From positions 558,001 to 622,000 of the forward strand of contig NZ_APAT01000015.1 in the NCBI RefSeq assembly GCF_000347775.1: DNA of 64,000 nucleotides, read 5' to 3'. The notes under the pieces are model-generated. The model had not been told where the DNA came from. It did not search any database and saw only the letters and a program-made list of their open reading frames with translations. Of this stretch, positions 37,097 through 44,290 are shown piece after piece. Numbering within the stretch: the stretch's first letter is position 1; each line of letters opens with the position of its first letter. The position numbers and the translations under genes are program-made. The stretch comes from Marinobacter santoriniensis NKSG1 (lineage in GTDB: Bacteria > Pseudomonadota > Gammaproteobacteria > Pseudomonadales > Oleiphilaceae).

Positions 37097-38503
37097 ATGT
37101 CTGACCTCTATCTCAAATTCGTCAATACACCGGTGGGTAAAACCGCCGCCCAATCACTGGGACTGCCGTCTCCGATTCCGCTGAAACGCCTGAAGCGTAC
37201 TGACCAGCCCTTCATCGAAGGTGATGTCCTGGTCGGTGCCGCCGATGGTGCCCGAGCCATCGCCACTGTCGGCGCTACTCTCGGAGCGAGTGCCGCTACC
37301 CTGCACCACGCCTCAGGTCTGGATACGCTCGCCGACTCCGCCAAAGCGGGAAACAAGGCTAAAGCGCTGGAGATTACCGCAGAAATTAACCAGAAATTTT
37401 CAGCCTTGGTCTTTGACGCCACTGGCATCAAGACGCCGGAGGGACTGCGGGCGGTATACGACTTCTTCCACCCTACCATCAAAAAGCTTGCGGTAAACGG
37501 GCGTGTCCTCGTAATCGGCATGGATCCGACGAGCTGCCGCAAGGCACCTCAGGCAGCGGCACAGCAGGCGCTAGAGGGCTTCGTGCGGGCCGTGGGCAAG
37601 GAAATCGGAAAGAAGGGCGCGACTGCAAATCTGGTCCGGATGGCACCCGGTGCGGAGGAGCAACTGGACTCCAGCGTCCGCTTCTTCCTGTCGGTCCGTT
37701 CTGCTTACGTCGACGGCCAGGTGGTCCGCATCGGCAAGAGCACGGAGGCACCGGCCACGAATCCGGTCGCGCCGCTCACCGGCAAAGTCGCTCTGGTTAC
37801 CGGTGCTTCCCGAGGCATTGGCGAAGCTATCGCACGCACGCTGGCGCGGGACGGTGCAACGGTTATCGGTCTGGACATTCCTCCGGCGATGGAAGATCTC
37901 CAGAAGGTCACCGATTCCATCAAGGGCAAGGCCCTGGCCTGCGACATCACCGATGAAACCGCGCCCAAACTGATCGCAGACTTTGCCGAAGAGCATTTTG
38001 GTGGTATCGACCTGGTGATCCACAACGCCGGGATCACACGGGACAAGACACTCGGCAACATGCCCGAGCACTTCTGGGACATGGCCATCGCGGTGAACCT
38101 GTCTGCGGAAGAATGCATCGATGAGGAGCTGATGAAGCGGGAGCTGCTGCGCCAGAACGGGCGAATCGTCTGCATTTCTTCCATCAGCGGTATCGCCGGC
38201 AACTTTGGGCAGACCAATTACTCCACCGCCAAGGCCGGTGTCATCGGTTATGTCGAAGCCATGGCAAAACAGCTGAAGAACGGTATTACCATCAACGCCA
38301 TTGCACCGGGCTTCATCGAAACCCAGATGACGGCCGCCATGCCAATCACCATCCGCGAAGCGGGCCGGCGCATGAACAGCCTCTCTCAGGGTGGACAACC
38401 GGTCGACGTGGCCGAAGCCATTGCCTGGTATTGCAGCCCGGCCTCCAGCGGCGTCAACGGCAACGTGGTTCGGGTGTGCGGACAATCCTTGATTGGCAAA
38501 TAA
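37097..38503 (+). CDS. Two-domain 3-oxoacyl reductase (high-molecular-weight FabG)
   Basis: The 468-residue product is about 220 residues longer than normal FabG. Residues 1-220 form a degenerate Rossmann-like domain; 228-468 are a full short-chain reductase with TGASRGIG (235-242), HNAG (309-312), Ser362, Tyr375 and Lys379 (NYSTAK). This is the layout of Mycobacterium FabG4, which reduces CoA-linked rather than ACP-linked substrates. With the divergent thiolase it suggests a 3-hydroxyacyl/3-ketoacyl-CoA role. AAGGAAG precedes the ATG and a terminator follows. Confidence 0.9.
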   Translation: MSDLYLKFVNTPVGKTAAQSLGLPSPIPLKRLKRTDQPFIEGDVLVGAADGARAIATVGATLGASAATLHHASGLDTLADSAKAGNKAKALEITAEINQKFSALVFDATGIKTPEGLRAVYDFFHPTIKKLAVNGRVLVIGMDPTSCRKAPQAAAQQALEGFVRAVGKEIGKKGATANLVRMAPGAEEQLDSSVRFFLSVRSAYVDGQVVRIGKSTEAPATNPVAPLTGKVALVTGASRGIGEAIARTLARDGATVIGLDIPPAMEDLQKVTDSIKGKALACDITDETAPKLIADFAEEHFGGIDLVIHNAGITRDKTLGNMPEHFWDMAIAVNLSAEECIDEELMKRELLRQNGRIVCISSISGIAGNFGQTNYSTAKAGVIGYVEAMAKQLKNGITINAIAPGFIETQMTAAMPITIREAGRRMNSLSQGGQPVDVAEAIAWYCSPASSGVNGNVVRVCGQSLIGK

Positions 38504-38513
38504 CCGGAACGAC

Positions 38514-38536
38514 GGGGCGGGCAACCGCCCCTTTTT
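38514..38536 (+). terminator. Terminator after the two-domain fabG
   Basis: A GGGGCGG/CCGCCCC stem with GCAA loop is followed by five T, 11 nt past the stop codon. Confidence 0.9.
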
Positions 38537-38543
38537 CTGGCAC

Positions 38544-38577
38544 AAAAAAAGAGGGCCGGTTAAAAACCGGCCCTCTT
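38544..38577 (-). terminator. Terminator of the tRNA-Val/Asp/Val operon
   Basis: An 11-bp stem (GAGGGCCGGTT and complement, 38551-38575) is followed on the minus strand by a run of T (38544-38550). It lies 8 nt past the last tRNA. Confidence 0.92.
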
Positions 38578-38585
38578 CTGAATTC

Positions 38586-38661
38586 TGGTGGGTGGTGCAG
38601 GGATCGAACCTGCGACCCTCGCCTTGTAAGGGCGATGCTCTCCCAGCTGAGCTAACCACCC
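38586..38661 (-). tRNA. tRNA-Val (TAC), second copy of the operon
   Basis: 76 nt with encoded CCA: 7-bp acceptor GGGTGGT/ACCACCC, discriminator A, anticodon loop CTTACAA giving anticodon TAC, and T-loop TTCGATC. It is identical to the copy at 38821-38896. Confidence 0.96.
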
Positions 38662-38668
38662 GGGAAAA

Positions 38669-38745
38669 TGGCGGAGCGGACGGGACTCGAACCCGCGACC
38701 CCCGGCGTGACAGGCCGGTATTCTAACCAACTGAACTACCGCTCC
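38669..38745 (-). tRNA. tRNA-Asp (GTC)
   Basis: 77 nt with encoded CCA: acceptor GGAGCGG/CCGCTCC, discriminator G, anticodon loop CTGTCAC with anticodon GTC, and T-loop TTCGAGT. It sits between two tRNA-Val genes, 7 nt before the downstream one. Confidence 0.96.
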
Positions 38746-38820
38746 GCATCAATTCCGGCTGTGAAGCCAGGAACCTGAAACCGGATGGGGTGATCCGGTG
38801 ATGCCTGAAAGACTCTGAAT

Positions 38821-38896
38821 TGGTGGGTGGTGCAGGGATCGAACCTGCGACCCTCGCCTTGTAAGGGCGATGCTCTCCCAGCTGAGCTAACCACCC
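38821..38896 (-). tRNA. tRNA-Val (TAC), first copy of the operon
   Basis: 76 nt, identical to the tRNA-Val at 38586-38661. It is the first gene of the tRNA operon, about 50 nt from the expected transcription start. A 75-nt spacer without other features separates it from tRNA-Asp. Confidence 0.96.
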
Positions 38897-38952
38897 CAAC
38901 CGACCTTCTAGAGGCTTTCAAACCCTTGCTCTCTCAAGCAAGTGAGAGGCGC

Positions 38953-38980
38953 ATTTTAAGCATTTCGTTGGCGGTGTCAA
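38953..38980 (-). promoter_or_regulatory. Sigma-70 promoter of the tRNA operon
   Basis: Minus strand: TTGACA (38975-38980), 16-bp spacer, TAAAAT (38953-38958), then a GCGCC discriminator typical of stringent control. An A/T-rich stretch just upstream could be an UP element. Confidence 0.85.
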
Positions 38981-39058
38981 ACCTTTTGCAGAAATTTTCT
39001 CGAAAAATGCCCAAGCCATTAAAAATCGGACAATTTTCGGCCCATTTCCGCCTATTTA

Positions 39059-39310
39059 TTAATCAGACAATCCCGCCTTATCCGGGTCCGAGCCACTCTT
39101 TAACTGGCCCGCCCGGGCAGCTTTTTCCTGCAGTGACAGCTCACTCACCCTCGCGCGCCGCTCATCGGGTATTGCCCGACTGGCGAGTGACACATTCAGT
39201 TCATCGATCCGGCTGCGCCATTCACTGAGGCGCGCTGCGATCCTGGGGATCAGGCCTTCGCTCGGCTTTTCCATCCGCCCCTGATTCTCTGACTGGATTT
39301 TCCGTGACAT
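39059..39310 (-). CDS. Small hypothetical protein, charged and helical
   Basis: An 83-residue protein beginning MSRKIQSENQGRMEKPSEG. It has a charged helical middle (RLSEWRSRIDELNVSLASR) and no signal peptide or membrane segment. No family is recognised. The ATG at 39310 is preceded by CAGGAAG at about 10 nt; a GTG at 39331 is the alternative. It lies between the tRNA operon promoter and a lipoprotein gene on the same strand. It could be a real small gene, but coding evidence is only moderate. Confidence 0.5.
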   Translation of the reverse strand: MSRKIQSENQGRMEKPSEGLIPRIAARLSEWRSRIDELNVSLASRAIPDERRARVSELSLQEKAARAGQLKSGSDPDKAGLSD

Positions 39311-39412
39311 TATCTCAGCTTCCTGCACCACTTGGCTGAGCAGAGTTTAGTCAGGGATTGCCTTTACGACAATTGGCCAAGGCCGCACTCGAGTCGTCGT
39401 CTGAGCCAATGA

Positions 39413-40294
39413 TCAGAAGATCCACCACCCACCGGATTCTTCCTCTTCCCGCCGCTCCCGCTCTTTCTGGAGCTGGGCGTAGTTCGACTTGAGCTCGCGG
39501 ATCTTACGATCGGCTTCCAGGGGCACCGTCGGCCCGCCACCGAAGGGCCAGTACCAGGGCGCAGGTTCGTACTTGCCCTGCGCCTCAAGTCGCTGGATTT
39601 CAAGCTCCCGCTCTTCTTTCAGGTATTCCAGCGTCTTCTCGTAATCCTGATCTTCATTGACCTCGACAATGGACGCCGCCGCATGGTTCGGTGCCAGCAT
39701 GTCGCTGTTCAGGAAACGCGTCGAAATGAGTTCGTCGGCCTGCATGGCGTAATCACGGGTCACCAGCTGAAGGTCGCCCTGCGCCAGCGGGTCCTCCGGA
39801 TCGAGAGCAGGATTCGGCTCCTCGGGCTCTGAGAGCTCATTGTAGCGGAGGTAATAGATGTGCCCTGGCTCTACCTTGAGAGTGGCGTCCGCAATCTTGC
39901 TCAGGGCGAACGAATTCACACCCTCGAGCCCCAGCAGCGGCCGTCTCATGGTGATGTGTCGTTCGCCGGGACTGACCTCCAGCCAGGTATAACTGTCATT
40001 GCGGATATTGAAGTAATGCACGTCGTCAATGTAGACGCTGGGCGCTTCGAGTTCATCTGCCGCCCACTGGGAATCCGTGCGGTAGAAATACAGGAGCGCG
40101 TTATTCTGATTCCACTGATCGTTGGGGATATGCACGAAGTCGTGCCCGGATACGGGATGCAGGAAAGACCCCGTACTCTTGCCAATTGACTGATAAACCG
40201 TGCACCCCGACATCGAGAGGGCAAGCGTCAGAGCTGCCGCCCATCCCAGACGGGCAACTCCTTGCTGCAAGGCATTGGAGAATGGCTTTCTCAT
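39413..40294 (-). CDS. DUF2846-type lipoprotein
   Basis: The 293-residue product has a signal peptide with lipobox LSMSGC, so Cys30 or thereabouts becomes the lipidated N-terminus. The body resembles DUF2846 proteins: ALLYFYRTDSQ, a short stretch naming a displayed protein (SVYIDDVHYF), a Gly-Glu-Arg turn and GHIYYLRY. The C-terminal part is charged coiled coil (about 210-290) ending GGWWIF. Function is unknown. A 10-bp inverted repeat lies just before the start codon (40296-40305/40346-40355). Confidence 0.78.
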   Translation of the reverse strand: MRKPFSNALQQGVARLGWAAALTLALSMSGCTVYQSIGKSTGSFLHPVSGHDFVHIPNDQWNQNNALLYFYRTDSQWAADELEAPSVYIDDVHYFNIRNDSYTWLEVSPGERHITMRRPLLGLEGVNSFALSKIADATLKVEPGHIYYLRYNELSEPEEPNPALDPEDPLAQGDLQLVTRDYAMQADELISTRFLNSDMLAPNHAAASIVEVNEDQDYEKTLEYLKEERELEIQRLEAQGKYEPAPWYWPFGGGPTVPLEADRKIRELKSNYAQLQKERERREEEESGGWWIF

Positions 40295-40426
40295 TGTTCT
40301 GACTCTTCGTCCCAGTACGAGTGAGCCGATGATAACAACTGCCTGGAGTCAGAACTGAGAGCTACCGCAAGAGATGAATACAAACCGTTACAAAACATAC
40401 CTTCTCTTGCGGTGGCATCCGCCCCA

Positions 40427-41380
40427 CTACTTCCCGGCGACCTGCGCCTTGAGGCGGTCGACCTCATCGGACAGACGCACCAGTCGGGATGTCAGCTGGG
40501 AACGCGACGCATCAATGGATTCAACCGTCTTCTGCAGCGAAGACAACTCGCCCCTCAAGGCTTTCACCGTTGACGCCTCGGCGACACCATTGGATTGTTT
40601 TTCGAGGGCAGAAATCCGGCTCTCCATACCGTCGATTCCCAGCTTCTGCTCCTGCTCGAAACGCCGAATACGCTGGTCCACCCGCTGGTCAACGTCCGCC
40701 ATCTGCTGGTTCAGATCCGCAAGCGCAGCGCTGTTCTGACCGGCCTTATCCTCCAGCGCGGCCAACGATGTCTGAGTCTGCTTCTCCAGCGCAGCGACGT
40801 CGGCTTTCAGCGAGGATTGCACCTGTTTGAGTGAAGCCTCCAGTTGCCCGACGGACTTCTTACTGGAAGCCAGTTCCGAGCTGAGGGACTTCAGACGCTC
40901 CTCGTGGTCATCCAGTCGGGGCTTGTTCTTCTCATTGGACAGCACCCACAATTTTCGAATCTCACTGTTTGCAGAGGCGACCGACTCCTTGTTCGATGCA
41001 ATCTGCTCCGAGAGCGATGCGCCCCGCTCCTGTAGATTTTCACCGGTCTGGGAAAGCTCACCCTCGAACCGGGCCAGCGCCAACTTGCTCTGCCGGGCCC
41101 AGTAGTCCGCTTCCTCCAACTGCGACTCCAGCGCCTGGATACGCTGGTTCTGCAGGTACCAGCCGCCTGCGCCCACGATCGCCAGCAACACCACGACCAG
41201 CCAGAGCATTGCACCACCACCGCGCTTATTCGCCCGCGCTACGGGTTGCTTTTTCCCGGGTGCATCAGACCTTCCCGGTTTGGATGGGGTTGGGCGTTTC
41301 TCTTTCCGGACCTTGTCGCTGGGCCGACCAATCGGCGCATCGGCTCGCAATTCATCATCGTCTGGGCGGATGGGTTCCAT
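40427..41380 (-). CDS. Single-pass membrane protein with long coiled coil
   Basis: The 317-residue product has a basic, proline-containing cytoplasmic tail (1-55) and one transmembrane helix (about 58-77). The rest is a continuous coiled coil with Leu/Ala heptads and many Ser, Lys and Glu residues. No enzymatic motif is seen. It is divergent from purE, with a 146-nt gap. A structural or tethering role is possible but not shown. Confidence 0.75.
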   Translation of the reverse strand: MEPIRPDDDELRADAPIGRPSDKVRKEKRPTPSKPGRSDAPGKKQPVARANKRGGGAMLWLVVVLLAIVGAGGWYLQNQRIQALESQLEEADYWARQSKLALARFEGELSQTGENLQERGASLSEQIASNKESVASANSEIRKLWVLSNEKNKPRLDDHEERLKSLSSELASSKKSVGQLEASLKQVQSSLKADVAALEKQTQTSLAALEDKAGQNSAALADLNQQMADVDQRVDQRIRRFEQEQKLGIDGMESRISALEKQSNGVAEASTVKALRGELSSLQKTVESIDASRSQLTSRLVRLSDEVDRLKAQVAGK

Positions 41381-41526
41381 TACTACTCCTGGACGTGGAT
41401 ATCAGACTGCGATAATACATGCAGTTATAAAACAGATGAAATGCAGGACACGCGGCTCCGAGGTTTGCAAGGTAAGTAGGCAAAACATACAATGGCCGGC
41501 TTTCCAATTATCTCGGGATGTTGCTT

Positions 41527-42018
41527 ATGCAGCCGCTTGTAGGACTCATCATGGGCTCGAAATCCGACTGGCCCACCATGGAACACGCCGCCAGCATGCT
41601 CGACAAGCTTGGCGTACCCTACGAGACCAAAGTCGTCTCCGCCCACCGTACACCGGACCTCCTGTTCGACTACGCCAAAACTGCTGCGGATCGCGGACTG
41701 AAGGTCATAATTGCGGGCGCAGGCGGCGCAGCGCATCTGCCAGGCATGATCGCATCCCAGACACCGGTTCCTGTACTGGGCGTGCCGGTCCAGTCAAAGG
41801 CCCTGAACGGCCTGGATTCTCTACTGTCCATCGTGCAGATGCCCGGTGGCGTAGCGGTCGGCACACTGGCCATCGGAAAAGCCGGCGCCACCAATGCCGG
41901 CCTGCTGGCGGCACAGATTATCGGCACGTCCGACGACAGCATCCGAAAAGCGGTAGAAGCGTTTCGCTCGACCCAGACACAGACAGTCCTCGATAATCCA
42001 GACCCAAGCGAGCAATAA
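41527..42018 (+). CDS. purE: N5-carboxyaminoimidazole ribonucleotide mutase PurE
   Basis: PurE moves the carboxyl group of N5-CAIR to make CAIR in purine synthesis. The 163-residue product has the class I signature [16 protein letters not shown] and [10 protein letters not shown], and the expected length (E. coli 169). The ATG at 41527 ([12 protein letters not shown]) was preferred over 41518 because of its spacing from TCGGGA. Its partner purK lies 246 nt downstream; most of that gap is palindromic element B. Confidence 0.95.
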   Translation: MQPLVGLIMGSKSDWPTMEHAASMLDKLGVPYETKVVSAHRTPDLLFDYAKTAADRGLKVIIAGAGGAAHLPGMIASQTPVPVLGVPVQSKALNGLDSLLSIVQMPGGVAVGTLAIGKAGATNAGLLAAQIIGTSDDSIRKAVEAFRSTQTQTVLDNPDPSEQ

Positions 42019-42110
42019 TCATACATCGGAGAAGTGAGCCTTTGATGCAGCATCATCAATGGCAGCATTAACGACAAAATTTGGTTAGGCCTGACTCCGA
42101 AATATGCCGA

Positions 42111-42219
42111 GCGGGTCGGGCGAGGCTGCCCAAAACTGTGCGGAGCCATGGATGACGGAGCCCAAGCGTCACAAGGACGTGCCGAAGGAGCGTGTTTTGG
42201 GCAGCCTCGCCCGGCCCGC
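42111..42219. repeat. Palindromic element, copy B (between purE and purK)
   Basis: Arms of 26 bp (42111-42136 and 42194-42219) pair fully apart from one G-T wobble. They enclose a 57-nt core that differs from copy A at only a few bases, with loops CATGGATG and CAAGGACG. The outer arm sequence (GCGGGTCGGGCGAGG) is unrelated to copy A. If purE and purK share an mRNA, the element is transcribed and can fold. Confidence 0.9.
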
Positions 42220-42264
42220 GCCGCCCCCATGTCAGAAGCCAAACAGAAAGGCAGGAGAACACAA

Positions 42265-43383
42265 ATGAGAATTGGTGTACTAGGCGCCGGCCAACTCGGG
42301 CGCATGCTGGCCCTCGCCGGATACCCGCTGGCCAAGACCTTTGTATTCTATGACATGTCCGGCAGTCCAAGCGCAGGACTGGGCGAAGTGATGATCGACC
42401 GGGACGGCAAGTATCTGGACGACTTCCTCTCCCGGGTTGATCGGGTGACCTACGAATTCGAGCACCTCCCGGTCGAGGTAGCCGAGACATTGGCGAAAGA
42501 AAAGCCGGTACACCCCTGCCCCCGAGCCCTGCAGGTTTGCCAGAACCGGGAAGCCGAGAAAACCCTCTTCGGGCAACTGGGCATCCCAACGCCTCAGTGG
42601 AAAGTTGCCGACAGCGCCGAATCCCTGAAAGCCGCCGCAGAAGAACTGGGCTGCCCGGTGGTCGCCAAATCCATTACGGAAGGTTACGACGGCAAGGGCC
42701 AGGCGGTCCTGAAAGACCCTGAAGAAGCCGCAAGTGCCTGGGAGACCATCGGCCACCAGCGCGTAATTGTGGAAAAATTCGTCAATTTCAGCCGGGAAGT
42801 GTCCATTATCGCGGTGCGCGCCGAAGACGGCGATGTCGCTTTCTACCCAATGGCGGAGAACACTCACCACGAAGGCATCCTGCGCTACTCCATCGCTCCG
42901 GCCCCATCAATGACACCGGAGATTCAGGACGATGCCGAACGGTATATCCGGGCCCTACTGAACGAAATGGAGTACGTCGGCGTATTGACTCTCGAGCTGT
43001 TCGAAACCGACGATGGCCTGGTGGCCAATGAGATGGCGCCCAGGGTCCACAATTCGGGACACTGGACCATTGAAGGCGCGATGACCAGCCAGTTTGAAAA
43101 CCACATCCGGGCAGTCAGCGGGCATCCATTGGGAAATGTGGCGCCTCGTGGTCTAAGCTGTATGATCAATATCATCGGTGAACACGGCGACATCGACAGA
43201 ATGCTTGAATTGCCGTACGCCCATGTCCATCTCTATAACAAGGGCGAGCGCCCGGGACGCAAACTCGGGCACGTCAACATTCTGGCCGACAGCTACGAGG
43301 AGCTCGTATGGCGGGTAAGAAATTGCGCGCAGTTTCTGCCGGGCTGTCCGGATTTTACGAGTTCCTTAACGGCAAGGGGTTGA
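42265..43383 (+). CDS. purK: N5-carboxyaminoimidazole ribonucleotide synthase PurK
   Basis: PurK is the ATP-grasp enzyme that carboxylates AIR using ATP and bicarbonate. The 372-residue product starts MRIGVLGAGQLGRML and has ATP-grasp sequences KSITEGYDGKGQAV and EMAPRVHNSGHWT. The ATG at 42265 follows CAGGAGAA; the open frame further upstream only reads through element B. Spacing and strand suggest one purE-purK unit, with possible control by the hairpin in between. Confidence 0.96.
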   Translation: MRIGVLGAGQLGRMLALAGYPLAKTFVFYDMSGSPSAGLGEVMIDRDGKYLDDFLSRVDRVTYEFEHLPVEVAETLAKEKPVHPCPRALQVCQNREAEKTLFGQLGIPTPQWKVADSAESLKAAAEELGCPVVAKSITEGYDGKGQAVLKDPEEAASAWETIGHQRVIVEKFVNFSREVSIIAVRAEDGDVAFYPMAENTHHEGILRYSIAPAPSMTPEIQDDAERYIRALLNEMEYVGVLTLELFETDDGLVANEMAPRVHNSGHWTIEGAMTSQFENHIRAVSGHPLGNVAPRGLSCMINIIGEHGDIDRMLELPYAHVHLYNKGERPGRKLGHVNILADSYEELVWRVRNCAQFLPGCPDFTSSLTARG

Positions 43384-43454
43384 TTTGACTCAAATCGCCC
43401 CTATATTGCCTAGTCGTACATTCACATAAACAGAGAGACAGGGAGAACGACCTC

Positions 43455-44033
43455 ATGGCATTTGAACTTCCCGCACTGCCTTACGAAAAGAACGCACTGG
43501 AACCGCACATCTCTCAGGAAACACTCGAATACCATTACGGTAAGCACCACAACACCTACGTCACCAAGCTGAACGGCCTGGTGGAAGGTACTGACAACGC
43601 CAACAAGTCCCTGGAAGACATCATCAAGAGCTCCAGCGGCCCTCTGTTCAACAACGCCGCCCAGGTGTGGAACCACACGTTCTACTGGCACTGCCTGAGC
43701 CCGAACGGTGGCGGTGAGCCGACTGGCGCAGCCAAGGAAGCCATCGAGAAAGCCTTCGGATCTTTCGAGGACTTCAAGAAGGAATTCAACGACAAGGCCG
43801 CCAACAACTTTGGCTCTGGCTGGACGTGGCTGGTGAAAAAAGCCGACGGCAGCGTTGCCATCGTGAACACCAGCAACGCCGAAACGCCACTGACTGGCGC
43901 GGACAAGCCGGTCCTGACCGTTGATGTGTGGGAGCACGCCTACTACATCGACTACCGGAATTCCCGTCCGAACTACCTGGAAGCTTTCTGGAACCTGGTC
44001 AACTGGGATTTCGTGAACGAAAACCTGGCCTGA
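43455..44033 (+). CDS. sodB: Iron superoxide dismutase SodB
   Basis: SodB converts superoxide to oxygen and peroxide in the cytoplasm. The 192-residue product has metal ligands His27, His74, Asp157 and His161. The outer-sphere Gln is at position 70 (AAQVWNH), which marks the iron type rather than manganese. Length equals the E. coli enzyme (193). GGGAG precedes the ATG. Two hairpins follow, the second a strong terminator. Confidence 0.96.
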   Translation: MAFELPALPYEKNALEPHISQETLEYHYGKHHNTYVTKLNGLVEGTDNANKSLEDIIKSSSGPLFNNAAQVWNHTFYWHCLSPNGGGEPTGAAKEAIEKAFGSFEDFKKEFNDKAANNFGSGWTWLVKKADGSVAIVNTSNAETPLTGADKPVLTVDVWEHAYYIDYRNSRPNYLEAFWNLVNWDFVNENLA

Positions 44034-44079
44034 TCGATCCCTGATCGCCGCTCAACGGCAGCCATTTCCGGCTGCCGTC

Positions 44080-44108
44080 AAAACGCCCGCCCAGCGCGGG
44101 CGTTTTTT
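44080..44108 (+). terminator. Terminator after sodB
   Basis: An 11-bp stem (AAAACGCCCGC and complement) ends in six T. Another hairpin, GGCAGCC/GGCTGCC, lies just ahead (about 44056-44076). Confidence 0.92.
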
Positions 44109-44290
44109 GTATCTATCGGCCACGAAAAGCGAACAAATTGAAACACGCGCGCCGGGACATCTTTGAAAAAATCTCCGATACTCAATGCAGTAACCGTAAA
44201 AATAAACCATACTGATCTGGCTGGCGCGCCGACGGCCTCCCTCCCGGGATACGCGCATACGGATCACTGAAGACGGAACAGCGGCCTGAA

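Noticed and set aside
42148-42264. N-terminal extension of PurK through the palindromic element
   Set aside because: The open frame only reads the repeat core; PurK begins at MRIGVLGAG with its own ribosome site.
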